Assembly (NCBI RefSeq): GCF_030766935.1
Contig: NZ_JASERL010000002.1
Coordinates: 186,001 to 250,000 of the forward strand
Direction of reading: 5' to 3'
DNA from: Streptomyces sp. KL109B
GTDB taxonomy: Bacteria > Actinomycetota > Actinomycetes > Streptomycetales > Streptomycetaceae
Length of the DNA: 64,000 nucleotides
Of this stretch, positions 43,499 to 52,141 are shown piece after piece; within the stretch, counting starts at the first letter, position 1; each line of letters starts with the position of its first letter. The position numbers were made by a program, and so were the translations under genes. The notes under the pieces were generated by a model that saw nothing but the letters and a program-made list of their open reading frames with translations, ran no database searches and had not been told where the DNA came from.

Positions 43499-44882
43499 GG
43501 AAGGGCCGGGCTTGTCGGGCCACAAGGGCCTCGACGACCTGCTGACCCGCCCGCTCCTGACGACGGTCTGGCGCCGCCGCACCCACCGCGTCTCGCGCGG
43601 TGCGTCGGTGCCGGCAGGGTCGATGAGCTACCGCTCGCCGCACGAGCCGAAGCCGCTCAGCGAGCTGGAGGAGGCCCTCCTCATCGCGGTCACCGGCTCG
43701 ACGGGCCTGACGATGCCGGACCGCCCCTTCGAGGACCCCCGCGACGGCAAGCCCATCATGTCCAAGCCGAACCTGACGATGACGGGCCGCACGGCGGGCA
43801 GCCCCGACAACGCGCAGGGCACGTACTTCTTCCTGATCAACGACAGCGGTACGTACTTCCTGCGCAAGCTGCCCGCCGCCCCGCACGAGCCGTTCACCGC
43901 CGAGGCCCTGGTGGAGCGGGCCGAGCAGTCCAAGGTGAAGGTCCTCGACCACCGCCTGGACGTCGCCGAGGGGCTGCGCGACTTCCCGGCGTACCTGGAC
44001 TCGAACCGCTTCCTGTCGAACCTCCCCGGCACGACGGTGCTGTTCCCGGTGGTCGACCTCTCGCACCAGTACATCAACGCGCTCATGTACCTGCTCACGC
44101 AGCCCGACGGGGCGCGCCCGACCCTCGTCGACGACCGGAACCTCTACCGTCCGGCGGGCGTCAAGAAGTGGCTCGACAACGGGTTCCTGAACAAGGACCT
44201 GAAGCTGCCGCTCGGCGCGCTCGGCCCGATGCGCACCCAGATCGAGGCGGATCTCCTCCTCCAGACCGTGATGCTGACGGCGGAGGCGATGGGCCTCGGC
44301 GCCTGGATCCACGCGTCGCTCAACCCACCCATCGCGCTCGGCGACCCCAAGTTCAACAAGACGTACGGGAAGATGCTCGGCTTCACGTTCGTCACGCCGC
44401 GCTGGCGCCTCGCCGACCTGTGGCGCTGGCACGTCCCACTCCCGAAGTACGCCAACCTGCGCTCGCACCCGGTGGGCCTGGCCGACCCCGCGACCGGCGA
44501 ACCACTGATCGCGGCTGCCTGTCCACCGGCCCACGCCTCCATGTCGGACGCGGTCGACGCGATCATCGACGCGAAGTTCGGCACGGGCGGCGTCTACGGA
44601 GACAAGGACGTCTTCTCCCGCATCTACAAGGAGGACTACGGCCAGCGCTATCTCGCCGAGGCCAGCGAGTACGACGAGCGCGTCATCGAGTGCGCCCGCG
44701 ACATCTGTACGTACATCCTGTCCACGCACCGCCGCTTCCCCGCGCACACGGACGCCATCCATGTGCCGGGGGTCTGGCTGCAGGCGCACCACGTGGAGGG
44801 CGAGTACTACGACCGCTTCTTCACGAACGGCCTGACCGACGCGCACCGCGATCACGACACCCTGTGGGACGGCGATCGATGA
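43485..44882 (+). CDS. Nitroreductase-like protein coupled to the dioxygenase fusion
   Basis: 465 aa, ATG at 43485 overlapping the previous gene by 14 bp, with GGGGG upstream. A nitroreductase-like core is visible: RRTHRVSRGASVPAGSMSYRSP, LSELEEALLIAVTGSTGLTMPD near the N-terminus and IEADLLLQTVMLTAEAMGLGAWIHASLNPP, the helix seen before the FMN site in nitroreductases. The C-terminal 150 residues (SDAVDAIIDAKFGTGGVYGDKDVF, then GVWLQAHHVEGEYYDRFF) are not recognised. Close overlap indicates that it acts with the fusion protein, perhaps reducing an oxidised fatty acid product. Function and cofactor are inferred only from fold resemblance. Confidence 0.62.
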   Translation: MTQAEEGPGLSGHKGLDDLLTRPLLTTVWRRRTHRVSRGASVPAGSMSYRSPHEPKPLSELEEALLIAVTGSTGLTMPDRPFEDPRDGKPIMSKPNLTMTGRTAGSPDNAQGTYFFLINDSGTYFLRKLPAAPHEPFTAEALVERAEQSKVKVLDHRLDVAEGLRDFPAYLDSNRFLSNLPGTTVLFPVVDLSHQYINALMYLLTQPDGARPTLVDDRNLYRPAGVKKWLDNGFLNKDLKLPLGALGPMRTQIEADLLLQTVMLTAEAMGLGAWIHASLNPPIALGDPKFNKTYGKMLGFTFVTPRWRLADLWRWHVPLPKYANLRSHPVGLADPATGEPLIAAACPPAHASMSDAVDAIIDAKFGTGGVYGDKDVFSRIYKEDYGQRYLAEASEYDERVIECARDICTYILSTHRRFPAHTDAIHVPGVWLQAHHVEGEYYDRFFTNGLTDAHRDHDTLWDGDR

Positions 44883-44963
44883 GTTGAGTCGGCACGGGCG
44901 GTCTTCCTCTGTACGCTCACGCGGACGACGGCACCGCACCCGTACGCATTGGAGGACCGCCCG

Positions 44964-46100
44964 ATGACCGAGAGCACCGGCCTGACCGACGTCCTGAGCC
45001 CGCACGTGTCGAAGGGGCCCGTGCCGGGAGCCGTGGGGCTCGTGGCCCGCGGCGACCGGGTCGAGGTGGCGGCCGTGGGGCACGCCGACACCGAAGGCAG
45101 CGCGCCACTGGCCCGCGACTCGATCTTCCGCATCGCGTCGATCACGAAGCCGATCGTGGCAGCGGCCCTCATGACGCTCGTCGAGGAGGGCCGCATCGCG
45201 CTCGACTCGCCGATCTCGCACTGGCTGCCCGAACTGGCCGCGCCGAACGTGGTCCGCGATCCGGCGGGCCCCATAGAGGACGTGATCCCGGCGGCCCGCC
45301 CGATCACGGTCGAGGACCTGCTGACCTTCCGGGCCGGCTGGGGCTTCCCCTCCGACTTCTCGCTCCCGGCGGTGCAGCCGCTGTTCGCGCTGATGGACCC
45401 GCACCACCCGCAGCGGGTGCCCGAGCCGGACACCTGGCTGGCCTCGCTCGCCGGGGTGCCGCTGCTGTACCAGCCGGGCGAGGCCTGGCTCTACAACGCC
45501 TGCTCGGACATCCAGGGCGTGCTCATCTCCCGGATGACGAGCCACTCGCTGCCCGAGTTCCTCGCCGAGCGGATCTTCGAGCCGCTCGGCATGACCGACA
45601 CCGGCTTCGAGGTCCCGGCCGCCAAGCGCTCCCGTTTCACCAGCTTCTACGCTCCCACGGCCGACGGCGGCGCCGAACTCGTCGACACCCCGGACGGCCA
45701 GTGGAGCGGCCTGCCCGCGTTCCCCTCCGGCGCGGGCGGGCTCGCCTCCACCGTCGACGACTGGCACGCGTTCGCGCGCATGCTGCTCGACGACGGCGGC
45801 TCCGTGCTGTCCGCCGACTCGGTGCGGCTGATGACGACGGACCACCTGACGGCGGAGCAGCGCGAGGCGAGCGGCCTGTTCACCGAGGGCGAGGGCTGGG
45901 GCTTCGGCGGCTCCGTCGACGTCACCCGCACCCACCCGTACAACGTGCCGGGCCGCTACGGCTGGGTGGGCGGCACGGGTACGTCCGCCCACCTCACGCC
46001 GTCGACGGGGACGGTGTCGGTGCTCATGACCGGGTTCGGGATGGCAGGTCCGACACCGCCGCGGATCATGCGGGACTTCTGGACGTACGCGGCGTCCTGA
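44964..46100 (+). CDS. Serine hydrolase of the beta-lactamase (class C-like) family
   Basis: 378 aa, ATG at 44964 with GGAGG upstream. The active-site Ser59-x-x-Lys62 is in FRIASITKPIVAAALM, the second motif Tyr-x-Asn-like YNACSD follows the typical YQPGEAWLYN, and the third motif is in YGWVGGTGTSAHLTP. EPLGMTDTGFEVP is standard for esterase-type family members. No signal peptide, which favours a cytoplasmic esterase/peptidase over a penicillin-resistance enzyme. Substrate unknown. The gene converges on the GH63-like gene. Confidence 0.86.
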   Translation: MTESTGLTDVLSPHVSKGPVPGAVGLVARGDRVEVAAVGHADTEGSAPLARDSIFRIASITKPIVAAALMTLVEEGRIALDSPISHWLPELAAPNVVRDPAGPIEDVIPAARPITVEDLLTFRAGWGFPSDFSLPAVQPLFALMDPHHPQRVPEPDTWLASLAGVPLLYQPGEAWLYNACSDIQGVLISRMTSHSLPEFLAERIFEPLGMTDTGFEVPAAKRSRFTSFYAPTADGGAELVDTPDGQWSGLPAFPSGAGGLASTVDDWHAFARMLLDDGGSVLSADSVRLMTTDHLTAEQREASGLFTEGEGWGFGGSVDVTRTHPYNVPGRYGWVGGTGTSAHLTPSTGTVSVLMTGFGMAGPTPPRIMRDFWTYAAS

Positions 46101-46132
46101 GCACCCCCTAAGTCACTGCTCGCCGCTCAGGA
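46095..46132. terminator. Possible bidirectional terminator between convergent genes
   Basis: TCCTGAGC and GCTCAGGA form perfect 8-bp arms around a 22-nt loop that includes both stop codons. There is no T-tract. Plausible but weak. Confidence 0.3.
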
Positions 46133-48302
46133 TCGGCAGCAGCAGCGAAGCCGACCAGCTGAAGTTCGGCGAGTTGAGCGGGGCGCCGGTCAGCGGGTCG
46201 TAATTCTCCTGGATCGGGCGGTCACCGGTGAGCCCCTCGCTGTTCGCGAGGAGCTTGCCGGTGAGGTCGTCGGCGTCCTTGGTGTAGCCGTAGTGGCGCA
46301 GGGCGCCGAGGGCGATGTAGGCGTGGTCGAACCAGACGGGGCCGCGCCAGTATTCCTTGGACGCGAAGTACGGGGAGGCCTTGGAGACGGTCGGGAAGGG
46401 GACGTGGGTCGCGAACTCGCCGGGGTCGGTGAGGCGTTGGCGTACGTGTGCGGCCTGGTCCTGTGACGCGGCGCCGGTCCACAGCGGCACCGCGCCCTCG
46501 ATGCCGCGGCCCCGGTCGGTGAGCGGCGCGTCGTCCTTGAGGGCGATGTCGTGGAACCAGCCGTCGGCCTTGTCGTAGAACTTGGCGCGCACGGCGGCGC
46601 TCGTGTGCTCGGACTTCTCGCGCCACTTCGCGGCCCCGCCGGGGCGGCCGATGGCGTCGGCGATGCGCGCCAAGTAGGCCTGGTCCTGGGCGAGATAGGC
46701 GTTGAGGTCGACGGACTCCTGGTTGAGGGAGTAGCCGATGAGGGTGCCGTCGGAGGCGTGGTTGGCGACGACGGAGGTGCCGAGTTTCGCGTCGAAGCGC
46801 GGCGCGTTGTCGAGGCCGCTCTCCCAGGCGGCGGCGAGGCGGCGCTGTTCGGTGGAGTCGTTGGCGGGGTCGACGGTGGCGCCGTACTCGGCGAGGCCGT
46901 CGTGGTCGTGGTCCCGGTTGCGGTACCACCAGGCCTGGTAGGCGGCGAGCTTCGGGTACAGCTCGCGCAGGAACGAGCGGTCGCCGCTCCTCTGGTACAC
47001 CTCCCACACCGACCAACTGGCCATCGGCGGCTTGGAGTTACGCTCGTTCCAGTTGCCGCCGCCGCGTTCGGGGTCGTTGTAGAAGAGGGCGTCGGGGATC
47101 ATTCCGGCGTCCTGCGGGCGGGTCTTGGAGTCCGCGGTGACCTGGTAGTCGAACATGGACCGGATCTGCGACTCGGCGAGCGCCGGGTCGAAGCGGGCGG
47201 TGCCCACGGCCTGCTTCCAGCTGTCCCACGCCCACAGTCCACCCGTGAACCACTTGTACGAGATGGAGGGCGTCATGCCGTCGTGCTTCAACTGCCCGGC
47301 GGCGGAACGCCAGTTGGAGACGAGGGTTTCGAGGGATTTGACGGCGGTACGGCGTCGGTCCGCCGGCACCCCGCGCGTGACCCCGGCGACGTACCGCGCC
47401 CACCGGGCGTCCCCTGCGGTGGCGTACGCGTCCGGGGCGGCGAGCACGGAGCGCGCCCGCTCGGCCTCGCGGGTGCGCTCGGCGTCGGTGAACGTGTAGG
47501 ACTCGGTCCAGTCGAAGTGGTGCGCGGCGCCGGGCGCGAGGGTGACGGGCGACGCGGCCCGCGTCTTGTAGGTGTCGCCGTCGACGGTCGTGTGCACCGG
47601 GTCCTTGTGCGTGACCTCGAAGCGTTCGGTGCCGTCGGTGAGGTAGTCCCACTTCTCGCGCACCTTCGCGAAGTCGACGCCGACGCCGTGCCCGGTGGGC
47701 TTCAGGGACGGCGCGTCGTGCATGGGCGCCTTCTTGGGGCGCAGCAGGCTGCCGGTCCAGTCGGCGCCGAGGGTGCGGGCGGTGTTGCCGGTGTTGCGAA
47801 CTTCGGCCCGCACCATGGCGGTTCGGTTCGTCGCGAACCGGAGCGTGAGGTCGAGGGTGAGGCCGCGCCCGAGGTCGTACGACTGGAGGAGGCGGCCCGG
47901 CTGCGAGGTGAATCTGGGGGTGCCGCCCGCGTCGAGGGCCAGGGTGCGGCCGTCCTCCGTGAGCCGCATCCGGCTGAAGGACTTGCTGAGCCACCACGGG
48001 TACTCCTGCGCGATGTACAGCGGCCCGCTGAAGCCTCCGTACGCCGCCTTGTCCCCGGCCTTCGGCAGGGCGTACGCGTGCCAGGCGCCGCGGTCCGAGA
48101 AGGTGCTGATGGGGTTGTTGTCCTCGGAGTCGCCTGGCAGCGCGGCCTTCGGGGTGCCGTGCAGGTCGAGGACGTCGGCGTAGTCGGGTCCCTGGGGTGC
48201 GGCGGCGCTGGCGGGCGGGGCGGCGAGGCTCGCGCCGCCGACGAGCAGCAGGGCGGCGGCGAGGGCGCGGGCGGGGCGGCGGGCGGATCGGTGGGTGGTC
48301 AC
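46113..48302 (-). CDS. Secreted GH63-like alpha-glycosidase (YgjK type)
   Basis: 729 aa. A Sec signal (ARALAAALLLVGGASLAAPPASA) precedes an N-terminal beta domain and an alpha/alpha barrel. Barrel motifs of GH63/YgjK and trehalase-like enzymes are SYKWFTGGLWAWDSWKQAVGTARFDP (acid Asp region), RPQDAGMIPDALFYND, ESGLDNAPRFD, GYSLNQESVDLNAYLAQDQ and YWRGPVWFDHAYIALGAL, ending with ENYDPLTGAPLNSPNFSWSASL. Such enzymes release glucose or act on alpha-linked disaccharides. The GTG start overlaps the stop of the GH42 gene by 4 nt, so it is the last gene of the second sugar operon. Linkage specificity is unclear. Confidence 0.84.
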   Translation of the reverse strand: MTTHRSARRPARALAAALLLVGGASLAAPPASAAAPQGPDYADVLDLHGTPKAALPGDSEDNNPISTFSDRGAWHAYALPKAGDKAAYGGFSGPLYIAQEYPWWLSKSFSRMRLTEDGRTLALDAGGTPRFTSQPGRLLQSYDLGRGLTLDLTLRFATNRTAMVRAEVRNTGNTARTLGADWTGSLLRPKKAPMHDAPSLKPTGHGVGVDFAKVREKWDYLTDGTERFEVTHKDPVHTTVDGDTYKTRAASPVTLAPGAAHHFDWTESYTFTDAERTREAERARSVLAAPDAYATAGDARWARYVAGVTRGVPADRRRTAVKSLETLVSNWRSAAGQLKHDGMTPSISYKWFTGGLWAWDSWKQAVGTARFDPALAESQIRSMFDYQVTADSKTRPQDAGMIPDALFYNDPERGGGNWNERNSKPPMASWSVWEVYQRSGDRSFLRELYPKLAAYQAWWYRNRDHDHDGLAEYGATVDPANDSTEQRRLAAAWESGLDNAPRFDAKLGTSVVANHASDGTLIGYSLNQESVDLNAYLAQDQAYLARIADAIGRPGGAAKWREKSEHTSAAVRAKFYDKADGWFHDIALKDDAPLTDRGRGIEGAVPLWTGAASQDQAAHVRQRLTDPGEFATHVPFPTVSKASPYFASKEYWRGPVWFDHAYIALGALRHYGYTKDADDLTGKLLANSEGLTGDRPIQENYDPLTGAPLNSPNFSWSASLLLPILSGEQ

Positions 48303-50359
48303 GGGGTGGTGTCTCCAAGCGGTTGTTCGGTGGTGCGGAGGACGGCGGCGCCGAGCGGGCCGAGCGTTACGGAGCCGGAGCCGGAGCCGTGCGTGTCGGC
48401 GCCCGTGAGCAGGTCGGTTCCGAAAGTGCCGGGCGCCGGGACGTCGACGGCGTGGTCGTTGTGGTTGAGGAGGAAGAGGTACGAGGCGTCAGGCCCGGTG
48501 CGGACCGTCGCCTCGACGCCGTCCGGGACCGGGGCGCACGCGGTGACACCCGCGTCCCCCAGCACCCCGTCGAGGACGTCGCCGATGCCCTCCGGCAGGT
48601 GGCAGCTCACGTACCAGGCGGCGCCGCGCCCGACGGTGTTGCGGGTGACGGCAGGAAGCCCCGCGAGCGGTCCGGCGGCGTAGGTGTCACGGACATCGGC
48701 ACCGGCACCGGCACCGGCATGGGCCACCACCCACTCGCTCCACACGGCGGCCTCGGCCCCCGAGGCGAGCGGCACCCGCTCCCCGTCCGGCACCGGCCAG
48801 AACTCGTCGACGCGGACGCCGAGCAGCGCGGCGAGCGGTCCGGGCGCTCCCCCGTCGTGGATGTGGTCGTGCTCGTCGACGACGCCGCTGAACGGCCCGC
48901 ACACGAGGTGCCCGCCACCCGCCACGTACGCGGTGAAGCGCTCGGCGTCGGCGGTGCGCAACAGGTGCAGGTTCGGGGCGAGCACGGCGCGGTAGCCGGT
49001 GAGGTCTGCGGACGGCGGGGCGAAGTCGACGGTGACGCCGCGCGCGTGCAGCGCGTCGTACCAGGGGCGCAGCAGGTCGCGCCAGCGCATGCGGGCGCTG
49101 GGGTGGTCATCGGACTCCATGGCCCACCAGGAGTCCCAGTCGAGGACGATCGCGACGTCCGCCGTGATGCGGCTGCCCGCGACCTCGGCGAGCCGGGCCA
49201 ACTCCTGGCCGAAGCGGACCGTCTCGCGCCAGCCCCGCGAGGCGGTGCCGCCGTGCGGGAGGAGGGCGCTGTGGTATTTCTCGGCGCCCGCACGCGAGGC
49301 CCGCCACTGGAAGTACATGACGCCGTCGGCGCCGCGCGCCACGGCCTGGAGCGACCAGAGCCGTTGCAGTCCTGGCTTCTTGGGGACGTTGACGGGCCGC
49401 CAGCTGACGGCGGACGGCGCCTGTTCCAGCAACAGCCACGGCCTGCCCCGCTTCAGCGAGCGCATCAGGTCGTAGTTGAGTGCGGCGTTGATGTGGGCGC
49501 GCGGGTCGGCCGGGTCCGGGTAGGCGTCGTCCGACACGAAGTCCTCGTGGCGGGCCCACTCCCAGTAGTCGAGGGCCTTGAACATCGACATGAAGTTGGT
49601 GGTGGCGGGGGTGTCCGGGGTGACCTCGGCGAGGACGGCGCGCTCGGCGCGGTGCAGGGCGAGGAGGGCGTCGGAGCAGAAGCGGCGCCAGTCGAGGAGC
49701 TGGGTCGGGTTGACCGGTCCCGGCGCGGTGCGCGGCGGTTCGACCTCGTCGTACGTGCCGTAGCGCTGGGACCAGAAGGCGGTGCCCCAGGCGTGGTTGA
49801 GGGCGTCGACGGTGCCGTACTTCGCGCGCAGCCAGTCGCGGAAGTGTGCGGCGGAGCGCGGGCAGAAGCACTCCGTGACGTGGTCCCCGTACTCGTTGTG
49901 GATGTGCCAGAGGGCGACGGCGGGATGGTCGCCGTAGCGTTCGGCCAGCTTCCGCGCCAGGTGGACGGCGGCGGCGCGGTACTCGGGTGACGAGGGGCAG
50001 TAGTGCTGCCGGGAGCCGAATTCGAGGCGGACGCCGTCGGCGGTGACCGGGAGGATCTCCGGGTGGGCGCGGACCAGCCAGGCGGGCGGGGAGGCGGTGG
50101 CGGTGGCCAGGTCGACGGAGATGCCGTGCGCGTGCAGCAGGTCGAGGAGCCGGTCGAACCAGCCGAAGTCCCAGTCATCAGGGCCCGGTTGGAGCCGCGC
50201 CCACGAGAACACGCCGACGGTCACCATGCTGACGCCGGCCTCCCGCATCAGCGCGGCGTCCTCCTTCCACACCTCCTCCGGCCACTGCTCGGGGTTGTAG
50301 TCGCCGCCGTACAGCAGCCCGGGTACGCGGGGCAGACGGCCGATGTCCATGGCGGTCAT
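48299..50359 (-). CDS. GH42 beta-galactosidase, second copy
   Basis: 686 aa. It shares long near-identical segments with the GH42 at 18865-20862 (GGDYNPEQWPEEVW, VTVGVFSWARLQP, DRLLDLLHAHGI), and has the acid/base Glu in ALWHIHNEYGDH and nucleophile Glu in WLLLEQAPSAVSW. Cys in ECFCPRS may mark the metal site of some GH42 enzymes. No signal peptide. The ATG at 50359 overlaps the permease stop (ATGA); a second ATG at 50350 has AAGGG at a better distance, so the true start may be three codons later. It should split imported beta-galactosides. Confidence 0.88.
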   Translation of the reverse strand: MTAMDIGRLPRVPGLLYGGDYNPEQWPEEVWKEDAALMREAGVSMVTVGVFSWARLQPGPDDWDFGWFDRLLDLLHAHGISVDLATATASPPAWLVRAHPEILPVTADGVRLEFGSRQHYCPSSPEYRAAAVHLARKLAERYGDHPAVALWHIHNEYGDHVTECFCPRSAAHFRDWLRAKYGTVDALNHAWGTAFWSQRYGTYDEVEPPRTAPGPVNPTQLLDWRRFCSDALLALHRAERAVLAEVTPDTPATTNFMSMFKALDYWEWARHEDFVSDDAYPDPADPRAHINAALNYDLMRSLKRGRPWLLLEQAPSAVSWRPVNVPKKPGLQRLWSLQAVARGADGVMYFQWRASRAGAEKYHSALLPHGGTASRGWRETVRFGQELARLAEVAGSRITADVAIVLDWDSWWAMESDDHPSARMRWRDLLRPWYDALHARGVTVDFAPPSADLTGYRAVLAPNLHLLRTADAERFTAYVAGGGHLVCGPFSGVVDEHDHIHDGGAPGPLAALLGVRVDEFWPVPDGERVPLASGAEAAVWSEWVVAHAGAGAGADVRDTYAAGPLAGLPAVTRNTVGRGAAWYVSCHLPEGIGDVLDGVLGDAGVTACAPVPDGVEATVRTGPDASYLFLLNHNDHAVDVPAPGTFGTDLLTGADTHGSGSGSVTLGPLGAAVLRTTEQPLGDTTP

Positions 50360-51189
50360 CCCTTCACCGCCCCGCCGAGCAGCCCGGCCACGAACTGCCG
50401 CTGGAAGAGGAGGAAGAGGGCCATCAGCGGCAGCGTCGCGAGCAGCGAGCCGAGCATCAGGCCCGAGTAGTCGACGTGGGAGAGACCCGTGAGGGTGTTG
50501 AGTGCGACGGGCACGGTGTATCGGTCCTCGGTGTTGAGCATGAGCAGCGGCCAGATGAAACTGTTCCATCCGGTCATGAAAGTGAAGATCACCAGGGCCC
50601 CCAACTGCGGGCGCACGCAGGGCAGCACGACCCGGTAAAAGGTGCGCAACTCCCCCGAACCGTCCATGCGGGCCGACTCGATCAGCTCGTCGGGGAAGTC
50701 GACGAAGCCCTGGCGCATAAGCAGGATCCCGAAGGAGTTCGCGAGGAACGGCAGGATCACGGCCTGGTAGGTGTCGATCCAGCCGACGCTCGCCATCATC
50801 TGGAACAGCGGGACGAGCAGCACCTGGAAGGGGATCATCATCGTCGCGAGCACGGCGGCGAGCAGCAGCCCGCGCCCTCGGAAGCGGTACTTGGCGAGCC
50901 CGTAGCCGCACATCGCGGAGACGAGCGAGCTGACGGCGGTGTGCACGACGGCGATGCCGACACTGTTGAGGAGGACCCGGCCGAAGCCGATGGTGTCCTC
51001 CAACCGGGCGAGATTGTCGAGGAGTTTGCCGCCGGGCAGGAGCGGCGGCGGCGAGCGGAACAGGTCGGACGTGGAGTGGGTGGCCGCGATCGCCATCCAC
51101 AGGAACGGTACGAGGCTGACGACCGCGCCGACCGTGAGGACGAGGCGGGCGAGCCAGCGCGTGCCGCGCACGGCGAGGAAGGCTTTCAT
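50356..51189 (-). CDS. Sugar ABC transporter permease (MalG type), second operon
   Basis: 277 aa with six hydrophobic segments. The EAA loop reads ESARMDGSGELRTFYRVVLPCVRP, with a typical MMIPFQVLLVPLFQMM before it. Both ends overlap neighbours by 4 nt (ATGA). It forms the channel with the permease just upstream. No ATPase is encoded in the operon, so MsiK probably serves here too. Confidence 0.9.
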   Translation of the reverse strand: MKAFLAVRGTRWLARLVLTVGAVVSLVPFLWMAIAATHSTSDLFRSPPPLLPGGKLLDNLARLEDTIGFGRVLLNSVGIAVVHTAVSSLVSAMCGYGLAKYRFRGRGLLLAAVLATMMIPFQVLLVPLFQMMASVGWIDTYQAVILPFLANSFGILLMRQGFVDFPDELIESARMDGSGELRTFYRVVLPCVRPQLGALVIFTFMTGWNSFIWPLLMLNTEDRYTVPVALNTLTGLSHVDYSGLMLGSLLATLPLMALFLLFQRQFVAGLLGGAVKG

Positions 51190-52136
51190 CGGCGGCGCTC
51201 CCTTCCGAACAGCAGGTACTGGAGCGCCGAGATCGCGGCGATGAGCACGACGACGACCCAGGCGATGGCGGCGGCGTATCCGAAGTCGAACTGCTGGAAG
51301 CCGACCTTGTAGAGGTAGACGACGGGGGTGAGGGTCGCGTCGTCGGGGCCCCCCTTCGTCAACACGTAGTTCTCGTCGAAGAGTTGGAGGGTGCCGATGG
51401 TGGAGGTGACGACGCAGAACAGGATCACGGGCCGCAGCTGCGGCAGCACGACGCGCGTGTACGTGGCGAGGGTGCCCGCGCCGTCGATGGCGGCGGCCTC
51501 GTACTGGTCCTTGCCGATGGCCTGGAGTCCGGCGAGCAGGATGACGGCGTTGTAGCCGGCCCACCGCCAGGTCAGCGTGATGATGAGCGAGATCCGCGCC
51601 CACGTCGGGTCGTTGAGCCAGTCGACGGGGCCGAGGCCGACGACGCCGATGATCTGGTTGACGAGTCCGCCGTCGGTCTTGAGAAGGACCTGGAAGACGA
51701 CGGCGTACGCGACGAGCGTGGTGACCGCCGGCAGGAAGTGCAGGGCGCGCCAGGTGCCGCGGAAGCGCAGCCACGACTGGTTGAGCAGGACGGCGAGCAG
51801 AAGCCCGAAGCCGATCATCACGGGGACCTGCACGACGAGGATGAGCGCCGTGTTGGCGAGGGACTTCAGGAACGCCGGGTCGTGGATCATCCGCTGGTAC
51901 TGGTCGAGCCCGACCCACGTGAGGGCGCCCTTGTCCTCGCTGGTGAAGGACTGGAGGAGGCTCGCGCCCAGCGGGTACGCGAAGAAGATCACGAAGAGCG
52001 CGGCGGCGGGACCGGCGAAGATCCACCCGGTGAGCCGCAGGCGGCGGCGCGGGCCGCGCGTCTTGCCGGGGGCGCGCGTGGGAGCGGGATCGAGAGGGCG
52101 CTCGGGGCGTTCGCCTTGTGCTTCGAGTACGGCCAT
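51186..52136 (-). CDS. Sugar ABC transporter permease (MalF type), second operon
   Basis: 316 aa. A Pro/Arg-rich N-terminal tail leads into RLTGWIFAGPAAALFVIFFAYPLGASLLQSF, the first membrane segment. The EAA loop is YEAAAIDGAGTLATYTRVVLPQLRP. It starts 5 bp after the lipoprotein stop codon. It belongs to the CUT1 family of sugar permeases and pairs with the MalG-type gene. Confidence 0.9.
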   Translation of the reverse strand: MAVLEAQGERPERPLDPAPTRAPGKTRGPRRRLRLTGWIFAGPAAALFVIFFAYPLGASLLQSFTSEDKGALTWVGLDQYQRMIHDPAFLKSLANTALILVVQVPVMIGFGLLLAVLLNQSWLRFRGTWRALHFLPAVTTLVAYAVVFQVLLKTDGGLVNQIIGVVGLGPVDWLNDPTWARISLIITLTWRWAGYNAVILLAGLQAIGKDQYEAAAIDGAGTLATYTRVVLPQLRPVILFCVVTSTIGTLQLFDENYVLTKGGPDDATLTPVVYLYKVGFQQFDFGYAAAIAWVVVVLIAAISALQYLLFGRERRR

Positions 52137-52141
52137 GACCG

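Noticed and set aside
40190..43582. A 1130-codon open frame antisense to the catalase/dioxygenase fusion
   Set aside because: High GC removes stop codons in antisense frames. The plus strand shows clear haem motifs and a ribosome site; the minus frame shows no family motif.
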